Part shown: one piece after another, positions 53,404 through 60,039 of the stretch
Layout: each line of letters starts with the position of its first letter
Numbering within the stretch: the stretch's first letter is position 1
Assembly (NCBI RefSeq): GCF_030823405.1
Contig: NZ_JAUSXC010000001.1
Location: forward strand, 310,001-374,000
Source of the DNA: Chryseobacterium ginsenosidimutans
GTDB lineage: Bacteria > Bacteroidota > Bacteroidia > Flavobacteriales > Weeksellaceae
DNA: 64,000 nt
Reading direction: 5' to 3'
Position numbers and translations under genes: made by a program
Notes under the pieces: model-generated
Database searches by the model: none
What the model was told of the DNA's origin: nothing
Seen by the model: the letters and a program-made list of their open reading frames with translations, nothing else

Positions 53404-55455
53404 ATGAAAGTTCCACAGGCAAAAAAAGTAGAAAAAATACTCGAAATACACGGAGATAAAAGGATTGACAATTATTTTTGGCTCAATGAAAGAGAAAATC
53501 CCGAGGTCACAAAATATCTTGAAGAAGAAAATGCTTACGCAGAATTTGTGATGAAAGATACAGAAAACCTTCAGGAAGAGCTTTTCGAAGAAATGAAGGC
53601 CCGATACAAAAAAGATGATGAATCTCTGCCGTATTTCTTTAACGAATATTGGTATATCGTCCGCTATGAAGAAGGAAAAGAATATCCGATTTTTTGCAGA
53701 AAATATAAAAGCCTAGACAACGAAGAAGAAATCATTCTAGACGTTAATATTTTGGCAGAAGGAGAAGACTATTTTGAGGTCGGAAGTGTTGCTGTTGCTC
53801 AAAATAATGAATTGGTTTCATTTTCAAGCGATAACGTGAGCCGCAGAATCTATACTATTAATTTTAAAAATTTAAAAACCGGGGAAATCCTTTCTGATAA
53901 AATTGAAAACACAACAGGAAAAGCTGTTTGGGCAAAAGACAACGAGCATGTTTTTTATATCAGAAAAGATGAAAGTTTAAGAGCCTTTCAGGTTTACAGA
54001 CATAAATTAGGAACAGATTCTTCAGAAGATATTTTAATCTTCCATGAAAAGGATGATACTTTTGATGTGAATGTCTTCAAAACCAAATCTTTGGAATATA
54101 TCTTTATTGCGAGTTCGAGCACAATTTCGGATGAGCACAGATTTATTCCTGCAGATAATGTTTTTGCGGACTGGAAGATTATTCAGCCAAGAATTGATGA
54201 CCTGGAATATTCTGTAGAGCATTACGAAGACGAGTTTTATATTATCACCAATGCAGACGATGCTACCAATTTCAAAATTGTAAAAACAAAAATCAACAAT
54301 TGCGGAATGGAAAACTGGGTTGATGTGATCCCGCACCGTGAAAAAGTTCTATTGGAAGGTTTTGAAATCTTTAAAAATTATCTGGTTCTTGAAGAAAGAG
54401 AGGAAGGATTATTGCAAATAAAAATTATTGACGAAAAAGCTCAGGAATCTTATTATTTACCTTTTTCAGATCCCACATATACAGCTTATATCGGAGTCAA
54501 TCTGGAGTTTGATACAGAAATTTTACGTTACGGCTACACCTCTTTAACTCAGCCAAGCTCAACGTACGAATATAACATGAAAGAAAAAACCACCAAACTT
54601 TTAAAACAACAGGAAGTTTTGGGCGGAAAATTCTTTGCTGAAAATTATATTTCCGAAAGAATTTGGGCTGATTCAAGAGATGGTGAATCAAAAGTTCCGA
54701 TTTCTCTTGTTTATCATAAAGACACTGAAAGATCTGCGGATACTCCGTTGCTTTTATACGGCTATGGAAGTTACGGACATACAGTGGATGCCAGTTTTTC
54801 AAATGTAAGACTGTCAATTTTAGACAGAGGATTTATTTATGCAATTGCTCATATCAGAGGTGGCGAATACTTGGGAAGAGAATGGTATGAAGAAGGAAAA
54901 ATGCTGTTTAAGAAAAATACATTCTTCGATTTTATTGATGCCGGAAAACATTTAATTAAAGAAAATTACACTTCATCAAAACATCTGTATGCGATGGGCG
55001 GAAGTGCCGGAGGATTACTGGTTGGCGCTGTAATGAATTATGAACCCTCTTTATTCAACGGAATTGTAGCTCAAGTTCCTTTTGTAGATGTAGTATCAAC
55101 AATGCTGGATGAAACAATACCTTTAACAACTGGGGAATATGACGAATGGGGAAATCCGAATGATGAAGAATATTATCATTACATGAAATCTTATTCACCT
55201 TACGATAATGTAGAAGCAAAAGATTACCCGAATACATTGATAACAACAGGATTGCACGATTCTCAGGTTCAATATTGGGAACCCGCAAAATGGACTGCAA
55301 AATTGAGAGAATTGAAAACAGACGACAATCTTTTAGTTTTCAAAACGGATATGAGCGCCGGACACGGAGGAGCAAGTGGACGATTTGAATCGTTGAAGGA
55401 AGACGCATTAGAATATGCCTTTTTATTAAAATTAGAAAAGAAAAAAGATGATTAA
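53404..55455 (+). CDS. ptrB: S9 family peptidase, oligopeptidase B-like
   Basis: 683 aa serine peptidase with an N-terminal beta-propeller (about 70-400) that restricts substrates to short peptides and a C-terminal alpha/beta-hydrolase domain. Motifs: NYFWLNERENPEV at the start, LLYGYGSYGHTVD, AHIRGGEYLGREWYEEGK, the nucleophile S534 in MGGSAGGLLVGAV, Asp in TGLHDSQVQYWEPAKW and His in SAGHGGASGRF. The last two and the length are typical of PtrB, which cleaves after Arg or Lys. No signal peptide, so cytoplasmic. A small conserved gene overlaps its 3' end by 8 nt. Confidence 0.92.
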   Translation: MKVPQAKKVEKILEIHGDKRIDNYFWLNERENPEVTKYLEEENAYAEFVMKDTENLQEELFEEMKARYKKDDESLPYFFNEYWYIVRYEEGKEYPIFCRKYKSLDNEEEIILDVNILAEGEDYFEVGSVAVAQNNELVSFSSDNVSRRIYTINFKNLKTGEILSDKIENTTGKAVWAKDNEHVFYIRKDESLRAFQVYRHKLGTDSSEDILIFHEKDDTFDVNVFKTKSLEYIFIASSSTISDEHRFIPADNVFADWKIIQPRIDDLEYSVEHYEDEFYIITNADDATNFKIVKTKINNCGMENWVDVIPHREKVLLEGFEIFKNYLVLEEREEGLLQIKIIDEKAQESYYLPFSDPTYTAYIGVNLEFDTEILRYGYTSLTQPSSTYEYNMKEKTTKLLKQQEVLGGKFFAENYISERIWADSRDGESKVPISLVYHKDTERSADTPLLLYGYGSYGHTVDASFSNVRLSILDRGFIYAIAHIRGGEYLGREWYEEGKMLFKKNTFFDFIDAGKHLIKENYTSSKHLYAMGGSAGGLLVGAVMNYEPSLFNGIVAQVPFVDVVSTMLDETIPLTTGEYDEWGNPNDEEYYHYMKSYSPYDNVEAKDYPNTLITTGLHDSQVQYWEPAKWTAKLRELKTDDNLLVFKTDMSAGHGGASGRFESLKEDALEYAFLLKLEKKKDD

Positions 55456-55792
55456 CGACGCAGAATATTGGCAGAAAATACAACAGTTTTTCATTGAAAA
55501 TTTTGACACCGAAAAAGACGCCCCCATTGAAACTTATTTATTTCTAATAGGACTTCAGGAATTGGGAAGCGGTCAGCAGAAATACACGAAGGATGATAAG
55601 CTTAATCTACTTCACATCGCCGTTTGCAGACTGCTGGAACCTTTTGGATATTATAAATTTTCACATTATGACGATGATGGATATCCTCATTTTGAAGAGC
55701 TGGAAAAACTTCCGGAACTTAAACCCAATGAACAGCAGATATTAATGAAAAAAGCAATTATTCAGTATTTTCAGGATGAAGAGCTGATTTAA
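55448..55792 (+). CDS. Conserved hypothetical protein coupled to the peptidase gene
   Basis: 114 aa, soluble, acidic. IETYLFLIGLQELGSGQQKYTKDDKLNLLHIAVCRLL and YYKFSHYDDDGYPHFEELEKLP look like a single compact helical domain (cited as two conserved stretches only in part here: LIGLQELG and SHYDDDGYP). I do not recognise a characterised family. The start overlaps the oligopeptidase stop by 8 nt, so the two are translationally coupled and the protein may work with the peptidase. Confidence 0.7.
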   Translation: MINDAEYWQKIQQFFIENFDTEKDAPIETYLFLIGLQELGSGQQKYTKDDKLNLLHIAVCRLLEPFGYYKFSHYDDDGYPHFEELEKLPELKPNEQQILMKKAIIQYFQDEELI

Positions 55793-55796
55793 AAAT

Positions 55797-55830
55797 AAAA
55801 ACGGAAAGCAATAATACTTTCCGTTTTTTT
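55797..55830. terminator. Bidirectional terminator between convergent genes
   Basis: AAAAACGGAAAG, loop CAATAATA, CTTTCCGTTTTTTT: perfect 11-12 bp stem. Confidence 0.9.
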
Positions 55831-55831
55831 A

Positions 55832-56323
55832 TTATTGATTTTTCAAAATTTCTTCTAATTGACTCAGTCCCATTTTAAAACCTTCCTCAAAACCCATATC
55901 AATCAGTCCTTTCATAGCTTCACTTGTAGGAAAATGAATATTTACAGTTACTTTTGTTCCTTCTTGAACTCCCGTAAAACCAAATAACCATTTTGCCTCA
56001 GGAAAATCTGGATTAACGTTACCGTTTTCATCGCAGAAAGTATCAATCCCGTCAAAGCTTCTGTGTTCCGAGATTTCACCATACTTTACCTGAGCATAAT
56101 GTCTTTCTCCTTCCGGACCAATCATTGAGTACAACCAAATTCCTCCTTCTTCAAAATCTTGTTTTTTGGTTTCGCATTTCCAGGGTTTTGGAGCCCACCA
56201 TTGGTCAAGTAATTCTGATTTTGTAAAATAATCCCATACTTTTGAAACTTCAGCGTTATATATTTTCATTATGTAAACACTGTTCGAATCAAAATCTTTG
56301 TTAAAAATGATATTAGATTCCAT
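55832..56323 (-). CDS. SRPBCC (AHSA1/START-like) protein
   Basis: 163 aa. IMKIYNAEVSKVWDYFTKSELLDQWWAP, then KPWKCETKKQDFEEGG, GEISEHRSFDGIDTFCDENG and the long C-terminal helix GFKMGLSQLEEIL make an Aha1-like hydrophobic-pocket fold. Members bind lipids or hydrophobic ligands, or act as toxin/stress proteins; no specific role can be read here. The stop is 2 nt from the bidirectional terminator. The ATG lies 19 nt from a TAGCTTTG box. Confidence 0.82.
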   Translation of the reverse strand: MESNIIFNKDFDSNSVYIMKIYNAEVSKVWDYFTKSELLDQWWAPKPWKCETKKQDFEEGGIWLYSMIGPEGERHYAQVKYGEISEHRSFDGIDTFCDENGNVNPDFPEAKWLFGFTGVQEGTKVTVNIHFPTSEAMKGLIDMGFEEGFKMGLSQLEEILKNQ

Positions 56324-56342
56324 AAATAATATTTTGTTTAAG

Positions 56343-56350
56343 CAAAGCTA
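56343..56350 (-). promoter_or_regulatory. -7 promoter box of the SRPBCC gene (TAGCTTTG, minus strand)
   Basis: CAAAGCTA on the plus strand, 19 nt before the ATG at 56323. Confidence 0.5.
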
Positions 56351-56527
56351 CTTTTTTCTTTTTTTACGACACTTTTCATATGACAAGTATTTAAAAACCT
56401 ATAAATAAATGTTAAAAAACACTCTTTTAAGAAAAATAACACAATTTCTTGGCTCGTTTTTTGTTTATCTAGTCGTAAAATAATTAATTTTAACATTCAT
56501 TTTAAAAAAACTTATAAAATAAAGTAA

Positions 56528-58075
56528 ATGAATAATAAATTCATCCCAATAATCTCGGTGTTTATGACGATCTCATTGATTGTCTTCGTCACGCTCCAAT
56601 TTTATTGGCTGAAGCGTTATTACGGTGCTTTGGATCAAGACTTTTCTTCCAAAGTATATTCTGCTTTGGAAAACACCTCAAAAATCATTGGCGAAGTTGA
56701 AGTTGATAAATACATGAATGAAGACAATAAAGATTTCAGATCAAATATTCTTGCCAACAGCAGCCAGCCGTCTTTAACAACAATCCAGCAGGTAGAAGAT
56801 TCTGGCACGCAGAGACAGATTGTTTATTCAAAAAATATTATTGAAAAAAATCAGCTTCCACTTTCTCAAAAAGGAGATACTTTAAAATTAACAACTTTAT
56901 ATTCCGATGAAGCCGCTTACAAAATAAAAAGGGACACTACAAGCCGTGAGCTTTTAACAGCAGATCTTAACCGAGATATCGAGAATGGAGACTATGCTAT
57001 GAAAGAATTTGTGAAGGTTAATGGAAGTAATCTACCGATCACAAAAAGAGTCAACGAAAAGATTCTGGATTCCGTTATCACCAAAGAATTGAGGATAAGA
57101 GGAATTTCCGCAACATTCGGATACGGAATTACAGATAAAAACAATAAGCTTACAAGCGTTGTCAACAAGCTTTACAAAGAGAAAAAAGACAATAATACTT
57201 ACAATTATCCTCTTTTTACAGATTCCAAAGAAAGAACTTTATACAGCCTGGCGTTGGTTTTTCCGAAAAAAGAATATTCTTTAGCGATGAATAACTGGCC
57301 GATGCTTTTGGGAACATTTCTTTCGCTACTGACAATTTTGGGAATTTATATTATTTCCATTAATTATATGATGAGGCAGAAAAAACTGGCGGAAGTGAAA
57401 ACAGATTTCATCAATAACATGTCACATGAGTTTAAGACTCCGTTGGCAACGATTTCCGTGGCAACAGATTCCTTAGCGAATGACAAGATTGCAACCAATC
57501 CTGATAAGGTTAAATATTATTCAAACCTCATCAAACAGGAAAATCTCAGGATGAAAAAACAGGTGGAGAATGTATTGAACATGTCCAAGCTTGAAAGAAA
57601 TGAAGTGAGGTTATTCTTAAAAGAAGCCAATGTGAGAGAGCTGATTCGAAAAACAACAGAATCTTTCAATCTGATTGTGCAGCAAAGAAACGGAACTCTT
57701 AAACAGGAATTTAATGCCTCGAATTACACCTTTAAAATAGATGAATTCCACATTTCAAATATGCTTGTGAATCTATTGGACAATGCCAACAAATATTCGC
57801 CGGAAGCACCTGAAATAAGCATTAAAACCAGTAATGAGGGAAATTGGTACGTTATCGAAATTTCAGACAAAGGAATGGGAATGGAAACGCAGAATAAAAC
57901 CAAAATTTTCGAGAAATTCTTTAGAGAAGAAACCGGAAATATCCATAACGTAAAAGGGCAAGGTTTAGGGCTTTCTTACGTTAAAAAAATTGTAGAACTT
58001 CATAAAGGTCAGATCATTGTAGACTCTCATAAAGATCAGGGAAGTACGTTTACGATAAAACTGCCGATGAGTTAA
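56528..58075 (+). CDS. Two-component sensor histidine kinase
   Basis: 515 aa. TM1 at about 7-28, a periplasmic sensor region of about 225 residues without a recognisable domain, TM2 at about 256-277, no clear HAMP, then the dimerisation domain with phospho-accepting H300 (NNMSHEFKTPLAT) and the ATPase domain: N-box MLVNLLDNANKYS, G1 EISDKGMGM, F-box KIFEKFFRE and G2 GQGLGLSYVKKI. The response regulator gene follows after 91 nt. The downstream genes encode a His/Cys-repeat lipoprotein and a metal-binding TonB receptor, which suggests an envelope or metal signal, but the sensor domain has no obvious Cys/His cluster. Confidence 0.92.
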   Translation: MNNKFIPIISVFMTISLIVFVTLQFYWLKRYYGALDQDFSSKVYSALENTSKIIGEVEVDKYMNEDNKDFRSNILANSSQPSLTTIQQVEDSGTQRQIVYSKNIIEKNQLPLSQKGDTLKLTTLYSDEAAYKIKRDTTSRELLTADLNRDIENGDYAMKEFVKVNGSNLPITKRVNEKILDSVITKELRIRGISATFGYGITDKNNKLTSVVNKLYKEKKDNNTYNYPLFTDSKERTLYSLALVFPKKEYSLAMNNWPMLLGTFLSLLTILGIYIISINYMMRQKKLAEVKTDFINNMSHEFKTPLATISVATDSLANDKIATNPDKVKYYSNLIKQENLRMKKQVENVLNMSKLERNEVRLFLKEANVRELIRKTTESFNLIVQQRNGTLKQEFNASNYTFKIDEFHISNMLVNLLDNANKYSPEAPEISIKTSNEGNWYVIEISDKGMGMETQNKTKIFEKFFREETGNIHNVKGQGLGLSYVKKIVELHKGQIIVDSHKDQGSTFTIKLPMS

Positions 58076-58166
58076 ATTAAATAGAATATCAAACCAATAA
58101 ACAAAATATAAGAAGAGAAGAGTGACATGTTCATTCTTAAACATTAATTATTAATTAGTTAAAACT

Positions 58167-58853
58167 ATGAGCAACAGAATATTATTAGTAGAAGACGACC
58201 AAAGTTTCGGGGCAGTGTTGAAGGATTATTTAACGATAAATAATTTTGAAGTTAATCTTGCCACAGACGGTGAACAGGGTTTAAAAGAATTTACAGAAAA
58301 TGAATTTGACATCTGTATTTTTGACGTGATGATGCCTAAAAAAGATGGATTTTCATTAGCGGAAGACGTAAAAAAGATTGACAAGAACACACCAATCATT
58401 TTCTTGACAGCAAGAAATATGAGAGAAGATATTTTAAAAGGATATCAGTTAGGAGCAGATGACTACATCACAAAACCATTTGATACTGAGCTACTTTTAT
58501 ATAAAATAAAGGCTATTCTACAGAGAAGTTCCACATTGGAAAATGAAGAGCAGGAACAGTTCAAGATCAGTAATATTTTCTTCGATTCTATGTTGAGACA
58601 ATTGAGAGTTGGTGATAACGAATACAAACTTTCTCCAAAAGAAAACGAATTATTAAAACTTCTTTGTATCCACAGAAATGATTTTATGCCAAGAGATTTG
58701 GCTTTAAGAAAAATCTGGAAGAAAGAAAACTACTTCACTGCAAGAAGTATGGACGTTTATATCGCAAAGCTTCGTAAATTATTAAAAGATGACGAAGGAT
58801 TGGAGATCATCAACGTTCACGGAGAAGGATTTAGGCTTTTAGTTAAGAATTAA
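58167..58853 (+). CDS. OmpR/PhoB-family response regulator
   Basis: 228 aa. Receiver domain with acidic pair (VEDD, about 7-10), phospho-acceptor D53 (IFDVMMPKKDG), T in FLTARN and K in YITKPF. The C-terminal winged helix (about 130-228; KLSPKENELLKLLC, ARSMDVYIAKLRKLL, INVHGEGFRLLV) binds DNA. It pairs with the kinase 91 nt upstream. Its terminator stem overlaps the promoter of the next gene. Confidence 0.95.
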   Translation: MSNRILLVEDDQSFGAVLKDYLTINNFEVNLATDGEQGLKEFTENEFDICIFDVMMPKKDGFSLAEDVKKIDKNTPIIFLTARNMREDILKGYQLGADDYITKPFDTELLLYKIKAILQRSSTLENEEQEQFKISNIFFDSMLRQLRVGDNEYKLSPKENELLKLLCIHRNDFMPRDLALRKIWKKENYFTARSMDVYIAKLRKLLKDDEGLEIINVHGEGFRLLVKN

Positions 58854-58876
58854 TTCTAAAATATTATTATAAATAT

Positions 58877-58914
58877 AAAATTAGCAAAGCAATTAAAAAT
58901 GTTTTGCTAATTTT
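58877..58914 (+). terminator. Terminator of the response regulator, overlapping the next promoter
   Basis: AAAATTAGCAAA and TTTGCTAATTTT form a perfect 12-bp stem with a 14-nt loop. The right arm includes most of the -7 box TAATTTTG of the next gene. Confidence 0.65.
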
Positions 58915-58915
58915 G
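58908..58915 (+). promoter_or_regulatory. -7 promoter box (TAATTTTG) and RBS of the repeat lipoprotein
   Basis: TAnnTTTG match 17 nt before the ATG at 58933; AAAAGGA just before the ATG is a purine-rich ribosome binding site. The box lies inside the upstream terminator's right arm. Confidence 0.5.
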
Positions 58916-58932
58916 TTTTATACCAAAAGGAT

Positions 58933-59586
58933 ATGAAGAATACATTTTTAGGCGTTATTGCCATCTCGATACTCACAGTTTCTTGTAAAAAAGACGAAAG
59001 AGCAACCTATTTAACAGAAGAAGCAGGCATTCAACAACCTGCTGTTGCAGTGAATAACGCTCCGAAACCTTCTCTTCTGGATCAGGCTGGAGTTCAACCG
59101 AATCAAAATGTAGCTTCTCCTGCAACAGCAGTTACTGCACCCGGAATGAATCCACCTCACGGACAGCCAGGTCACAGATGCGATATTCCTGTTGGGCAAC
59201 CTTTAAACAGTAAACCAGCTCCAACTCCGCAACAGGGAAATCAAAATATAACAGTTAACGCCAACCAAGGTCAAACCGTACAAATTGACCCCAATTCCAT
59301 GCAGCCCGGGAAATTCACCGTTGAAAATGGAAAAGCAAAAACTATAAAAACGGCTCCCGGAATGAACCCTCCACATGGTGAACCAGGACACAGATGCGAC
59401 ATTCAAGTTGGGCAGCCTTTGAATAGCAAACCGGCTCCGGCTCCACAACAAGTACAAACAATAGCTCAAAATACACCAGTTCCCGCTCCAACACCTGCAC
59501 CTACAGGACCAAAGCCTGCATTAAACCCTGCTCATGGTGAGCCTTGGCATAATTGTGCAGTAAAAGTTGGAGAAACATTACCATAA
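58933..59586 (+). CDS. Lipoprotein with three His/Cys repeat motifs (HGxPxHxC)
   Basis: 217 aa. Lipoprotein signal (lipobox LTVSC, Cys18), then Pro/Ala/Gln-rich, mostly disordered sequence. It carries three repeats: residues 69-97, 141-169 and 196-217. Each has the core PGMNPPHGxPGHRCDIxVG or the variant LNPAHGEPWHNCAVKVG; the invariant residues are H76/H81/C83, H148/H153/C155 and H201/H206/C208. The HxxxxHxC spacing suggests a metal or haem ligand set, but no assay-based function is known to me for this motif. It lies between a two-component system and a metal-binding TonB receptor locus. Probably on the periplasmic or outer membrane side. Confidence 0.8.
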   Translation: MKNTFLGVIAISILTVSCKKDERATYLTEEAGIQQPAVAVNNAPKPSLLDQAGVQPNQNVASPATAVTAPGMNPPHGQPGHRCDIPVGQPLNSKPAPTPQQGNQNITVNANQGQTVQIDPNSMQPGKFTVENGKAKTIKTAPGMNPPHGEPGHRCDIQVGQPLNSKPAPAPQQVQTIAQNTPVPAPTPAPTGPKPALNPAHGEPWHNCAVKVGETLP

Positions 59587-59591
59587 TTTTG

Positions 59592-59599
59592 TATTTTTG
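59592..59599 (+). promoter_or_regulatory. -7 promoter box (TATTTTTG)
   Basis: TAnnTTTG match 5 nt before the GTG start at 59605; a second match (TAATTTTG) lies directly upstream at 59584-59591. Confidence 0.5.
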
Positions 59600-59604
59600 C
59601 AGCT

Positions 59605-59973
59605 GTGAAGCTATTTCAGATCATAGCCATTATCTTCTGCTTGGGAATTTTTTTAATTCCCAAAGATAATTTCTATGCTCAAAATACGCAGGAAACATGC
59701 TGTAAAACAGATTCAGGAATGAATTGTTGCAAAAATGATCACAAACAGCATTCTAAAGATAATCAAAACAAAAAAGAACAAAAATCTTCTTGTAATGATG
59801 ACTGTTGCTCAATCTGTGTTGCCTGTTATACTTTTATAGAAACTCCATTTTCAAAGAGTCTGCAACTGGAAATTTCTTATTATAAATCAAATAAAAATTT
59901 ACAGTTTCAATATTCTGATCCGCGTATTTCAGATCGTTTGAAAGAGATTTGGCAACCGCCGAAAATAGTTTAA
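59605..59973 (+). CDS. Small secreted Cys/His-rich protein
   Basis: 122 aa, GTG start 5 nt after a -7 box. Signal peptide (about 1-25, ending NFYAQ). The mature N-terminal half is rich in Cys, His and Lys: CCKTD, MNCCKNDHKQH, SSCNDDCCSICVACY (ten Cys in about 45 residues). The second half ends DRLKEIWQPPKIV. The layout (secreted, CC pairs, terminal PP) resembles small proteins often found beside TonB receptors in Bacteroidetes, but I cannot place it firmly in a family. Together with the HMA-type receptor that follows after 66 nt, metal binding in the periplasm is the simplest inference. Confidence 0.72.
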   Translation: MKLFQIIAIIFCLGIFLIPKDNFYAQNTQETCCKTDSGMNCCKNDHKQHSKDNQNKKEQKSSCNDDCCSICVACYTFIETPFSKSLQLEISYYKSNKNLQFQYSDPRISDRLKEIWQPPKIV

Positions 59974-60039
59974 TTCAATCAACAAAGTTCATTAATTTTT
60001 TAGTGAACAGTTTTTTAATTAATCTAAACTTTAAACAAA

